A DNA stretch of 7,609 nt from a candidate division GN15 bacterium (GTDB lineage: Bacteria; Zixibacteria; MSB-5A5; GN15; FEB-12): contig WJKG01000408.1 in NCBI GenBank assembly GCA_014729205.1, positions 1 through 7,609 of the forward strand. Direction: 5' to 3'. The position numbers and the translations under genes were made by a program. This document shows, in pieces, positions 1 through 6,674 of the stretch; within the stretch, counting starts at the first letter, position 1, and each line of letters opens with the position of its first letter. A model generated the notes under the pieces. It saw only the letters and a list, made by a program, of their open reading frames with translations. It made no database searches and was not told where the DNA came from.

Positions 1-572
1 ATCTGTATGTTGATTTCGGCGAGCCAGTTGACACCACCCTGCTGACACCGGAAACGTTCACGCTTTTCAATGAGTCCGAAGTCGCCGTTCCACTAACCTG
101 GCAATCAGACAATCCGTTCAGCCTCAAGCTGATTCCTCAGGCCCTGACTGAGGCCGAGACATACACGCTGGAAGTGGTGGAGTTTGAGATTGGCGATCTG
201 GCTGGGAACCTGCTGGGAGACTCACTGACCGAATACGGCTTTTCGACTTACGATCCCGAGGAGCTTGGCTCCATTTCCGGTACGGCGTCAATCACGCTCC
301 CGGGCTTTGAAACCGCCCCGTTCGAGTTGACTTTTACCCGCGTATCCGACGAGTCCGAGTTCGAGTTGACGGTGTCAGGAAGCAGCTTCAATGTGACCGT
401 CCCGCCCGGCAAGTATCTCCTGCACGGCTTCGCGGACGATGACGCCGATGGTGAGCGCGACCTTGGTGCCATTCACCCCGAGCGCTATGCCGAGCCAATT
501 GACTGGTATCCGGATACTATAGCTGTCCGCGCCCGATTCGAGACGGCTGGTATTGACTTCATCATTCAGTAA
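1..572 (+). CDS. C-terminal part of a secreted Ig-like (SbsA/Big_5-type) domain protein, 5' truncated
   Basis: The frame is open from base 3 to the TAA at 570-572, giving 189 residues with no start in the window, so the gene begins upstream. Residues 1 to about 80 look like a bacterial Ig-like domain of the SbsA/Big_5 type: VDFGEPVD, a strand ending in TYTLEV, then the DLAGN turn typical of this fold. From about residue 89 (GSISG) a second beta-rich module follows, containing VPPGKYLL and an acidic loop DDDADGERD that resembles a calcium-binding loop; it ends in alternating strand residues (AGIDFIIQ). In Bacteroidota-like genomes this Ig plus 'PPGkY..aF.D.d.dG..D.G' layout is usual for surface or exported lipoproteins of unknown function. 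The export signal would be in the missing N-terminus. It is convergent with the OmpA-like gene downstream. Domain assignment is by pattern recognition and the biological role is not known. Confidence 0.7.
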   Translation, partial: LYVDFGEPVDTTLLTPETFTLFNESEVAVPLTWQSDNPFSLKLIPQALTEAETYTLEVVEFEIGDLAGNLLGDSLTEYGFSTYDPEELGSISGTASITLPGFETAPFELTFTRVSDESEFELTVSGSSFNVTVPPGKYLLHGFADDDADGERDLGAIHPERYAEPIDWYPDTIAVRARFETAGIDFIIQ

Positions 573-582
573 CCAGGGAAAT

Positions 583-621
583 GCTCACAAAGAAACGGCC
601 GAGATAGCATATCCCGGCCGT
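583..621 (-). terminator. Probable intrinsic terminator of the OmpA-like gene
   Basis: Bases 595-601 (ACGGCCG) pair perfectly with 615-621 (CGGCCGT). After one A-C mismatch, 603-606 (GATA) pairs with 610-613 (TATC), leaving a 3-base loop. Read on the minus strand, the hairpin is followed by TTCTTTGTGAG, a short U-rich tail, as expected for Rho-independent termination. It lies about 40 bases past the stop of the minus-strand OmpA-like gene. On the plus strand the tail is not U-rich, so it is a weaker candidate for terminating the gene at 1-572. Confidence 0.6.
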
Positions 622-626
622 CTGCA

Positions 627-660
627 ATCCGCGAATGCGGATATGACATCTTCCGATGTT
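627..660. repeat. Two further stem-loops in the convergent gap
   Basis: ATCCGC at 627-632 pairs with GCGGAT at 637-642 around a GAAT loop. ACATC at 646-650 pairs with GATGT at 655-659 around a TTCC loop, with a possible G-T closing pair at 645/660. Neither has a strong T tract on either strand. They could protect transcript 3' ends or help termination in either direction; the second ends just before the stop codon of the minus-strand gene at 663-665. Confidence 0.45.
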
Positions 661-662
661 TA

Positions 663-1253
663 CTAGCCCTGCATCTGGCCCCAAATCTTGAGGGTCACGC
701 GGCGATTTTTACTCGCCGAACCGCGCTCGTCGGGCATGGCTACGGGGCGTTCCTCACCGTAGGAGATGATGAACATACGGTAGAGTGAGGTGCCGAAGCG
801 ATCAGCCAGGTACCGCTTGGCTGCCTGGGCACGCTTTTCACCGAGCATAAGGTTGTATTTGGCGTTGCCGGTGCGGTCAGCATGACCGGCGATCTCTATC
901 AAAGAACCCGGGTTCTGCTCCAGGACTTCACCAGCCTCGTTGAGCACCATCGCGGCGGCATCGGTAACATCCCAGGAGTCGAACTCGAAGTTGATCTCGC
1001 CGGACCAGATTACCTGATAGTTCTCAAAGCCCTTGGCTTCGTTGACCGCCATTTCGACCCGGCTGGAGAGCTTGTCGGCCAGGTCACGCAGCTTGGCAAT
1101 TTCCTGTTCGGTGTCCGACTCGACATTGTTGATCTTTGCGTTCATCCGTGATTCAGACTCTTGGATTTGCTGATCGACATAGCTCTGTTTGACGCCGCAA
1201 CCAACCACCGCCAGCATCAGAACCGCGATCAGAACGAGTTGAAGTCCCTTCAT
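663..1253 (-). CDS. OmpA-family (Pal-like) peptidoglycan-associated lipoprotein
   Basis: A 196-residue protein. The ATG at 1251-1253 is chosen over the in-frame start at 1304 because it gives a clean lipoprotein signal (hydrophobic residues 4-17, lipobox VVGC with Cys19) and has a purine-rich GGAAAGGG ribosome site at 1262-1269, 8 bases upstream. Cys19 would be lipidated and anchor the protein in a membrane, probably the outer one. Residues 25-75 are charged and heptad-like, consistent with a coiled-coil spacer. The OmpA C-terminal domain spans about 85-192: INFEFDSWDV (87-96), GHADRTG (123-129) and NRRV (183-186). Asp126 and Arg141 sit exactly 15 apart, matching the diaminopimelate-binding Asp/Arg pair known from Acinetobacter OmpA. 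The likely job is tethering the outer membrane to peptidoglycan. The coiled coil before the OmpA domain makes it longer than a minimal Pal. A 132-base gap separates it from the ABC operon, so it may have its own promoter; no tol genes are in view, so the name pal is not assigned. Confidence 0.88.
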   Translation of the reverse strand: MKGLQLVLIAVLMLAVVGCGVKQSYVDQQIQESESRMNAKINNVESDTEQEIAKLRDLADKLSSRVEMAVNEAKGFENYQVIWSGEINFEFDSWDVTDAAAMVLNEAGEVLEQNPGSLIEIAGHADRTGNAKYNLMLGEKRAQAAKRYLADRFGTSLYRMFIISYGEERPVAMPDERGSASKNRRVTLKIWGQMQG

Positions 1254-1274
1254 ACCAAATACCCTTTCCTTAGA

Positions 1275-1304
1275 TTTATGAACACTCAAGACAATACATC
1301 GCAA
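1275..1304 (-). promoter_or_regulatory. Weak candidate promoter for the OmpA-like gene
   Basis: On the minus strand, TTGCGA (1299-1304) and CATAAA (1275-1280) are 18 bases apart, each matching the sigma-70 consensus at 4 of 6 positions. The predicted transcription start, near 1268, would fall at the ribosome site, which leaves a very short leader. This is a suggestion only. Confidence 0.2.
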
Positions 1305-1347
1305 CCATCATCGCCCAAGGTAGCCGCCGGCCCCAACTAACGCAAGC

Positions 1348-1373
1348 AAAATTATCCTGCCCAACAGGGTTAT
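1348..1373 (-). terminator. Weak candidate terminator of the ABC importer operon
   Basis: On the minus strand just after the MalG-type stop codon, ATAACCCTG and CAGGATAAT (plus-strand 1365-1373 and 1351-1359) form an imperfect hairpin: a 4-bp CCTG/CAGG core plus three interrupted A-T pairs, followed by TTTT (1348-1351). The stem is weak, so termination may be partial and some transcripts may read into the OmpA-like gene. Confidence 0.3.
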
Positions 1374-1385
1374 CACATTGTCACA

Positions 1386-2210
1386 TCACTGCTTAACAGC
1401 GCCGGCAGTAATTCCTGAGACCACTTGTCGCTGCAGAAACGCAAACAGTATCAATACCGGTAGTACAGCAATTGATGACCCGGCCATGAGGTGTTGCCAG
1501 TCAATTGCCTGGTGTCCCTGCAGCAGGGCAAGGCCAACCGGGAGCGTCCGAAGCTCATCACTGGAAGTCAAAATGAATGGGAAAAGAAACGCGTTCCAGT
1601 TAGTGAAAAACACCTGAATAGCCAGGACCGCCAAAGCCGGTTTGCACAGTGGCATAACCACCTGAAAAAGAATGCGGAACTCTCCGGCCCCATCTATGCG
1701 CGCCGCCTCTTCCATAGAGGGTGGGATAGACTCAATGTACTGCTTGACGAGGAATACGCCAATCGGGTTCACCAGCCACGGAAGTATGAGGGCGAAATAG
1801 GTATCGTACATACCCGTGCGGACCATCAGGACGTACATAGGGATAATGACAATATGCACCGGGATCATCAGGACCAGAATCACCGATATGAAAAGCAACT
1901 TGTTGCTCAAGCTGCGGTAACGCGCCAGCGTGTAGGCCACCATGAAACAGAACAGGATGTTACCGCCAACGACCACCGCCGCGACCAGGCTCGAGTTGAC
2001 CAGGTAGCGCCCCATCCCCGATGATGTGAACAGATCAGCATAGTTGCCGAGCGTTATCGCTGTCGATGCCAGCCGTTCAAAGCCGATTCCTCCCGGCCCC
2101 AGCAATGAGACGCGGAACATCCACAACAACGGAAAGATCATTATCCCCAGGATGATGATCGATGCCGCATAGCGGAGTGTCACCGACAATGGGCTGGATC
2201 GTCTTACCAT
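1386..2210 (-). CDS. MalG-type carbohydrate ABC transporter permease
   Basis: A 274-residue inner-membrane permease of the MalFG/binding-protein-dependent family, forming half of the translocation channel. About six membrane segments are visible, the first at roughly 13-32. The EAA loop that docks the ATPase is intact: EAARIDGAG begins at Glu168 and ends in MPLCKP (186-191), with the conserved Gly174. The length and the short N-terminus before segment 1 fit the MalG/UgpE subgroup. The start at 2208-2210 overlaps the end of the upstream permease gene by 7 bases and has AAGGAA as ribosome site about 9 bases upstream, so translation is probably coupled. It is the last gene of the importer operon. 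The substrate cannot be read from the permease; a sugar or sugar derivative is the family expectation. Confidence 0.93.
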   Translation of the reverse strand: MVRRSSPLSVTLRYAASIIILGIMIFPLLWMFRVSLLGPGGIGFERLASTAITLGNYADLFTSSGMGRYLVNSSLVAAVVVGGNILFCFMVAYTLARYRSLSNKLLFISVILVLMIPVHIVIIPMYVLMVRTGMYDTYFALILPWLVNPIGVFLVKQYIESIPPSMEEAARIDGAGEFRILFQVVMPLCKPALAVLAIQVFFTNWNAFLFPFILTSSDELRTLPVGLALLQGHQAIDWQHLMAGSSIAVLPVLILFAFLQRQVVSGITAGAVKQ

Positions 2211-3073
2211 AGGGGAGCTTTCCTTCGGAGCAGGAGGAACTGAGCCACTGAAAAGATCGCGATAATGATCAGGAGGATGTAAGCGGCAGCCGATGCGTAT
2301 CCAAAGGCGAACTCGGTAGTCAGACCCCGCTCGTAGATGAAGTACACAGCCGTCATAGTGTCAAACTTGCCCTTGGTCATTACGAAGATCTCGATAAACA
2401 CCTGGAACGACTTGATCGAGTTGATCACCAGTACGAACAGCATGGTCGGCTTGAGCAGTGGCAGGGTGATACTGAAGAACTGGCGGATTCGTCCCGCGCC
2501 ACTGATCTCGGCGGCTTCATAAAGCTCGTCGGGGATGGCTTTCAGCCCTGACAGAAACACCAGCATATAGTAGCCAACCGACATCCAGACATCCATGGCC
2601 ATAATGGCATACAGGGCCGTACCCGAATCCTGCAGGAAACCATACTCCGGTGTCGTCAATCCTATCATCTCCGCAAGCATAGCCACGTAGCCTCCCCGTT
2701 GATACAAACTGGTGAAGATCAGCGAAATCACCACCAGCGATGTAATCGACGGCACGAAGTATCCCGATCGAAAGAGCCCCCGCCCGGGAAACTTCCGGTT
2801 CAGAAGCAGGGCCATCGCAAGGGAAATGACGGTTGTGAAGGGGATAGTCCCGATAACGAAGATGAACGTGTTTTCAAGAGCGCTTATGAAGTCCGGGTCA
2901 GAAAGCAACTGTTTGAAGTTCTCCAGCCCCACCCAGTGCCATTCCGGCTCCAGCAGTTGATAATCGGTGAATCCGACAATGAGCGAGTAGATGACAGGGA
3001 AAAGCCAGAACGCCCCGAAAGTGATCAGCCAGGGCAGGGCCAGCAACCAGGCAGTCGAGCGGGAGAGCCTCAT
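2204..3073 (-). CDS. MalF-type carbohydrate ABC transporter permease
   Basis: A 289-residue permease pairing with the MalG-type protein encoded next to it. It begins with a short basic stretch (MRLSRS) and a first membrane segment at about 8-35, followed by the WVGLENFKQLL motif (47-57) typical of MalF/UgpA-type permeases. The EAA loop is intact: YEAAEISGAG starts at Tyr185 and ends at TLPLLKP (203-209). It is shorter than enterobacterial MalF, lacking the large periplasmic loop, as is usual for UgpA/LacF-like members. Its ATG overlaps the stop of the binding-protein gene as ATGA (3070-3073), a classical coupling arrangement. It acts in the inner membrane and needs a separate ATPase, which is not encoded in the window. 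Confidence 0.93.
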   Translation of the reverse strand: MRLSRSTAWLLALPWLITFGAFWLFPVIYSLIVGFTDYQLLEPEWHWVGLENFKQLLSDPDFISALENTFIFVIGTIPFTTVISLAMALLLNRKFPGRGLFRSGYFVPSITSLVVISLIFTSLYQRGGYVAMLAEMIGLTTPEYGFLQDSGTALYAIMAMDVWMSVGYYMLVFLSGLKAIPDELYEAAEISGAGRIRQFFSITLPLLKPTMLFVLVINSIKSFQVFIEIFVMTKGKFDTMTAVYFIYERGLTTEFAFGYASAAAYILLIIIAIFSVAQFLLLRRKAPLW

Positions 3074-4278
3074 TCAGCCTTCAACTGTCTCACCTTCAAC
3101 GCCGCTTTGCGGAGCGGTTCCGCGACCAGACCAGAGCCAAACAACGCCTCCTCGACGGCCTCTTCTATGGCGGCCTCGATCTTCACCCAGTTCGGATCGA
3201 CTGGCGGATGCTTGGCCAACTTGATTTGTTTGATAAAGGTCTGAAAGTGAATGTTGGAGGTGAAGTACTCATCTTCTTGAGCCGTCAAACTCGAGGGGTT
3301 CGCAGCCTGAGCCGCCTTACAGAACCGAACCTGGTTCTTTGGTGCGGTGATGAAGTCAATCAGTTTCATGGCGGCCTCTTTGTTCTCGGAAGCCGCGTTG
3401 ATCGCCAGGAATTCGCCACCCATGAATGAGAATCCCGGAAACTTAGGGCCCGGTATGAGCATCGAGGTCAACTCTATATCGCGATTCTCCTTCTTGATGC
3501 GCTTGAGCAACCAGTCTCCAGAGATCACATAGCCAATCTTCCCATCCAGGAATGCATCCTCAAGACCGCGTTGGTTGGCAACATAGCCGACATGTTCATG
3601 CAGCCACTTGTACTTGCGGAGGCCCTCAATTCCCGGCATAGCTGCCAGCAACACATACTTGCCATCGTCGCTATATATCTTGCCACCATAGGACCAGAAG
3701 AACGGAAGGAACTTCTTGTACAACCGGTGCTTTTCCGGGGCGTTGGAGCCCCAGCCGTAAATATCGTCTCCAAGAGCGTCGACCTTCTGTGTCGACGAAA
3801 CCAGATCCGGGAAATTGATCGGCACAAAGTCCTCGTCGTGTCCCGCTCGATCGAGCAGGTCTCGATTGGCGAACATAACGCGTGTTCCCAGAATCCACGG
3901 TTTGGCGTAGACCTTATCCCGGTAAGTTGCCATGCCCCAGCCCTGAAACTCTGAGCTGTCATCGACAATGTACTCAGTGATGTCAGCAAGCTGATTCTTG
4001 TCGGCAAACTGAGCGATCCAGTCGGAGCCGAGCTCGAGCACATCGGGACCGCTGCCGGAGGCCAGCGATATAACTATCTTCTCATGGCCATTCGCCCAGG
4101 TGAGATCACGAAGCTCTACCTCTATATCGGGGTTGGCCTCTTCGAACTCGGTGACCATGGACTCGATCACCGGTTTGATATCAGAGTCGGTCCAGAATTG
4201 CCACCACTCAATGGTGACACCCATCGCGCTCGAGGCACCAGTCAGGCAAATCAAAAGGGCAAGGGCAATTCGTTTCAT
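3070..4278 (-). CDS. Extracellular solute-binding protein of a sugar ABC importer (family 1)
   Basis: A 402-residue periplasmic binding protein that would deliver substrate to the adjacent MalF/MalG-type permeases. The ATG at 4276-4278 is preferred to the in-frame one at 4318-4320 because it gives a standard signal peptide: MKRI, a hydrophobic core at 5-13, then a likely signal peptidase I site after Ala18 (ASSA). There is no lipobox, so a soluble periplasmic protein is expected. Family marks include WWQFWTD near the mature N-terminus, GSGPDVLELGSDW (75-87), the SYGGKIYSDDGK segment (196-207), GYVISGDW (249-256) and GGEFLAINAASENKEAAMKLIDFI (287-310, in two halves). The aromatic-rich N-terminus (WWQFW) is compatible with stacking against sugars. 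First gene of the operon, divergent from the DUF6754 gene with 50 bases between starts; the ribosome site is weak (GAGAAAG about 12 bases upstream). The exact substrate is unknown. Confidence 0.9.
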   Translation of the reverse strand: MKRIALALLICLTGASSAMGVTIEWWQFWTDSDIKPVIESMVTEFEEANPDIEVELRDLTWANGHEKIVISLASGSGPDVLELGSDWIAQFADKNQLADITEYIVDDSSEFQGWGMATYRDKVYAKPWILGTRVMFANRDLLDRAGHDEDFVPINFPDLVSSTQKVDALGDDIYGWGSNAPEKHRLYKKFLPFFWSYGGKIYSDDGKYVLLAAMPGIEGLRKYKWLHEHVGYVANQRGLEDAFLDGKIGYVISGDWLLKRIKKENRDIELTSMLIPGPKFPGFSFMGGEFLAINAASENKEAAMKLIDFITAPKNQVRFCKAAQAANPSSLTAQEDEYFTSNIHFQTFIKQIKLAKHPPVDPNWVKIEAAIEEAVEEALFGSGLVAEPLRKAALKVRQLKAE

Positions 4279-4328
4279 TTTGTAAAGCACTTTCTCATCG
4301 GTCTTTGGTTTGCAGGACATCGCGTTCC
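4279..4328. promoter_or_regulatory. 50-base divergent intergenic region between ABC operon and membrane-protein operon
   Basis: Both start codons flank only 50 bases, so the two promoters must overlap each other or extend into the coding starts. No convincing -35/-10 pair is visible on either strand. A short imperfect palindrome AAAG-CA-CTTT (4284-4293) is the only symmetric element; it is too short to call an operator. AGGA at 4314-4317 may be the ribosome site of the rightward gene. If the leftward promoter lies inside the first codons of the rightward gene, the two units would interfere with or be co-regulated with each other. Confidence 0.4.
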
Positions 4329-5240
4329 ATGCCGGATAACAAAGCTCTCTCGGGCGGATTGGTCAAGAAAAACAACTTTTTGTTGATAGTTGGGGCCGGT
4401 GGTGCCCATGTTGGCCGCATGTTGCTGAACCTGGCACTCATCATTGCCGCCTCCACCGCCTGGTTTGATATGGATCGCCTGCCGACGCTGATAGCATCGG
4501 TCATCGCGATTGGTATCGTGGCCTACGCGGTCCTTCGCCACAAACATGGTCGCAAGTTCCGGATGCGCGAGATCGCCGGCCTGAGTGCGCTCGATAACGC
4601 CGTCGGTCGCGCCACCGAGATGGCACGGCCTGTTCTCTATACACCCGGATGGGGCGGGGATATCCAGAGGCCGACCACTATCGCCAGTATGAATGTACTC
4701 AGTCATGTGGCGGCGCGAACGGCGCAGTACAATTGTGACCTGGTCTATCCGACCCACGATCCGGTCATCATGGCCGTTGCCCAGGAAGTCGTGCGCGAGG
4801 CCTACGCCGATGCCGGCTATGTCGAGCGCTTCAAGAGTGACAACATTACTTACGTCACCTCGTCGCAGTTCGGTTATGCGGCCGCGGTCGACGGGATGAT
4901 TTCGCGTGTCAAGCCGGCCTCCATCTTCCTGTTAGGTACCTTCGAGGCAGAGTCGCTGATTCTGGCTGAGACGGGCAATTCGATAGGCGCCATCCAGATC
5001 GCCGGTACCGACTCAACCATTCAGCTCTCGTTCTTCATTGTGGCCTGCGACTACACTTTGATCGGCGAGGAGCTTTTTGCCGCCTCCGGATACCTTTCAC
5101 AGGATGAGTCGATTCTCGCATCGGTTCAGGCGCAGGACATTATGAAGGTCGTGATAGCAGTCTTTCTGGTGGTCGCAACTATTGCCGCCACACTCACGGC
5201 GACCGGGCTGGTTGATCTTGGCGAATGGTGGATGTTCTGA
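4329..5240 (+). CDS. DUF6754 membrane protein, first gene of an uncharacterised four-gene membrane operon
   Basis: A 303-residue membrane protein of unknown function. ATG 4329 is preferred over a TTG at 4305 that would add eight residues, since AGGA lies 11 bases before the ATG. Membrane segments: about 31-46 and 52-69, then a basic stretch RHKHGRKFRMR (70-80), then a soluble domain at about 81-268, then a final segment at 272-294. Positive-inside logic places the central domain in the cytoplasm. The domain carries the blocks I associate with DUF6754: GRATEMARPVLYTPG (93-107), SSQFGYAAAVDGM (178-190), TFEAESLILAETGNSIGAIQ (204-223) and the run of ACDYTLIGEELFAASGYLS (239-257). The second half is the most conserved-looking part and is rich in Glu, Gly and small residues, but shows no nucleotide-binding or catalytic motif I recognise. 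Its TGA overlaps the next ATG (TGATG at 5238-5242), implying coupled expression. The family name is from memory of its motifs and the role is unknown. Confidence 0.78.
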   Translation: MPDNKALSGGLVKKNNFLLIVGAGGAHVGRMLLNLALIIAASTAWFDMDRLPTLIASVIAIGIVAYAVLRHKHGRKFRMREIAGLSALDNAVGRATEMARPVLYTPGWGGDIQRPTTIASMNVLSHVAARTAQYNCDLVYPTHDPVIMAVAQEVVREAYADAGYVERFKSDNITYVTSSQFGYAAAVDGMISRVKPASIFLLGTFEAESLILAETGNSIGAIQIAGTDSTIQLSFFIVACDYTLIGEELFAASGYLSQDESILASVQAQDIMKVVIAVFLVVATIAATLTATGLVDLGEWWMF

Positions 5241-5860
5241 TGGATCGCAAGGTTGCCCTGGCCATATGCTTCGTGTTCGGCGTTGTAATGTTCATTCAGT
5301 ACTTCTCCGGCAGCTCTCTGGCCCGCCAGGTGAATCAGTCAATCCTCGAATACTGGCAGATCGTTTTTGCCTTCACTTTGGTGGTTGGTATTGTGGGCGT
5401 CGTGCGCACCAACGTTCAACGAATCAACAAGCGCGATGACGTCTTTTTCCGGATTGTCACTCTCGCGGGAATCATCATTATGCCGGTAGTGGCCCTCATC
5501 TGGGGCATCAAGGCGGATACACCCTTCATGTGGATGTTCGAGAATATCCAGGCGCCCATGCAGGCGACGGTCTTTGCGCTGCTCGCCTTCTTTGTCGCGT
5601 CGGCTTCGTTTCGCGGGTTCCGGGCGCGCTCTGTCCAAGCAACAGTGTTGCTTGTATCAGCCTCGATAATCCTCCTCTCACGAAGTGCCCTTGGGGGAAT
5701 CCTCGCTGACGAGATCCCACAGTTCGCGGAATGGATGCGCAATTACCCCTCGATGTCCGCACGTCGTGCCATTCTCATAGGCATTGGCCTGGGTTCGATT
5801 ACAACCTCGCTGCGCGTCATCCTCGGCATCGAACGCACCTGGCTGGGAGGTCGCCGATGA
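5240..5860 (+). CDS. Polytopic membrane protein of unknown function, second gene of the operon
   Basis: A 206-residue protein, almost wholly membrane-embedded. The ATG at 5240 is chosen over 5225 because it overlaps the previous stop by one base and has GGTGGA at 5227-5232, 7 bases upstream. Six segments are predicted at about 5-23, 39-56, 72-90, 107-121, 132-147 and 176-195. Charged loops alternate well with a positive-inside rule: RTNVQRINKRDD (56-67), SFRGFRARS (123-131) and the tail ERTWLGGRR (198-206) would be cytoplasmic. Conserved-looking blocks are FRGFRARSVQATVLLVSA (124-141) and IGIGLGSITTSLRVILGIER (180-199). I know of no characterised family that matches; I believe similar proteins occur beside DUF6754 genes elsewhere, but that is recollection. 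No catalytic or transport signature is visible. It probably forms a complex with the products of the neighbouring genes. Confidence 0.8.
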   Translation: MDRKVALAICFVFGVVMFIQYFSGSSLARQVNQSILEYWQIVFAFTLVVGIVGVVRTNVQRINKRDDVFFRIVTLAGIIIMPVVALIWGIKADTPFMWMFENIQAPMQATVFALLAFFVASASFRGFRARSVQATVLLVSASIILLSRSALGGILADEIPQFAEWMRNYPSMSARRAILIGIGLGSITTSLRVILGIERTWLGGRR

Positions 5861-6672
5861 AGCGGCTTCACTCACGACACTGGGTCTTTCTCGGCCTGCT
5901 GGTGGTGATCACGGCCGCGATGCTCCTTCGAGTACCCATGCAGCTGCGGACTTCGCCGGAAACGCAAAGGATGTTCGACTACCTTGACCAGCTCCCGGAA
6001 GGGTCGGTAATACTCGTGTCGTTTGATCATGAGGCGTCTTCATTGCCGGAAATCCGACCCATTGCCGAAGCACTGCTGCGTCACGCTTTCGAACGTGATC
6101 ACAAGCTCATAGGCATGGCACTGCTGGCTGAGGGAACAGTCATCGGTTACCGCTTGATGGAGCAGGTGGCCGAGGAGTACGCCCGCGAGTATGGCGAAGA
6201 CTACGTCTACCTGGGTTTCAAACCGCAGTTTATCGCGGCTATTCTCTCGATGGGGGAGTCAATCCCCGCCACATTCCCGGAAGACTACCTGGGTTCGCCC
6301 TACGCCACGCTGCCACTTGCTCAGAAAGTGAGTAGCTATGATGATGTCGCCGGGGTGCTCTCCATCACCGATGGATCCCTGACCACCCACTGGATAGAAT
6401 ATGGCGGTGCGCGCTACAACCTGCGAGTTATGGCCGGTGTCACCGCGGCTATGGTGACGACGTACGATCCATACGTCTCTTCCGGACAGATGCACGCCAT
6501 GATCGGTGGCCTTCGCGGTGCGGCGGAATATGAGCAATTGATCGACGTCGGAGGCGGTGGGTTGCGCGGAATGCTGGCCCAGTCAACGGCTCATCTCTAC
6601 ATCCTGTTGTTAGTCATTATCGGCAATGTCCTTTACTGGCGGGAGAAGAAGAACAAAGCGGGGAAGAGGTAG
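5857..6672 (+). CDS. Bitopic-anchored protein with a large periplasmic domain, third gene of the operon
   Basis: A 271-residue protein of unknown function. The ATG at 5857 overlaps the preceding stop as ATGA and has a strong GGGAGG ribosome site at 5845-5850; an open frame extending upstream to 5731 is only the previous gene read in another frame. One N-terminal membrane segment (9-25) follows a basic start (MKRLHSRHW), and a second lies near the end (246-260) before a basic tail (WREKKNKAGKR). This places residues 30-245 outside the cytoplasm. The domain looks alpha/beta: LPEGSVILVSFDHEASSLPE (46-65), helix EALLRHAFERDHK (71-83), strand KLIGMALL (83-90), YGEDYVYLGFKP (112-123), and a C-terminal TTYDPYVSSGQMHAMIGGLR (201-220) with GAAEYEQL after it. 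The strand-helix alternation resembles a Rossmann-like fold, but no cofactor or catalytic motif is clear. The membrane-proximal arrangement suggests a periplasmic partner or sensor for the polytopic subunits encoded by its neighbours. Confidence 0.8.
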   Translation: MKRLHSRHWVFLGLLVVITAAMLLRVPMQLRTSPETQRMFDYLDQLPEGSVILVSFDHEASSLPEIRPIAEALLRHAFERDHKLIGMALLAEGTVIGYRLMEQVAEEYAREYGEDYVYLGFKPQFIAAILSMGESIPATFPEDYLGSPYATLPLAQKVSSYDDVAGVLSITDGSLTTHWIEYGGARYNLRVMAGVTAAMVTTYDPYVSSGQMHAMIGGLRGAAEYEQLIDVGGGGLRGMLAQSTAHLYILLLVIIGNVLYWREKKNKAGKR

Positions 6673-6674
6673 AC

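Noticed and set aside
321..370. Direct repeat TTCGAGTTGAC at 321-331 and 360-370
   Set aside because: It encodes the same beta-strand pattern (FELT/FELTV) in a beta-rich domain and is best explained by coding constraint; no further copies are seen.
1491..2024. 177-codon plus-strand frame inside the MalG-type permease gene
   Set aside because: It is rich in His, Gln, Asp and Arg, as expected from reading a membrane-protein gene backwards, and has no convincing domain.
3525..4043. 172-codon minus-strand frame within the binding-protein gene
   Set aside because: It is an out-of-frame reading of an intact binding-protein gene on the same strand; Ser/Arg-rich with no motif.
4275..4757. 160-codon open frame on the minus strand, antisense to the DUF6754 gene
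   Set aside because: Composition is low in hydrophobic residues and has no motif; the opposite frame encodes a well-formed membrane protein with recognisable family blocks.
5731..5856. Upstream extension of the third cassette gene
   Set aside because: The extra residues are basic and His-rich and overlap the second gene; the ATG at 5857 has a strong ribosome site and the classical ATGA overlap.
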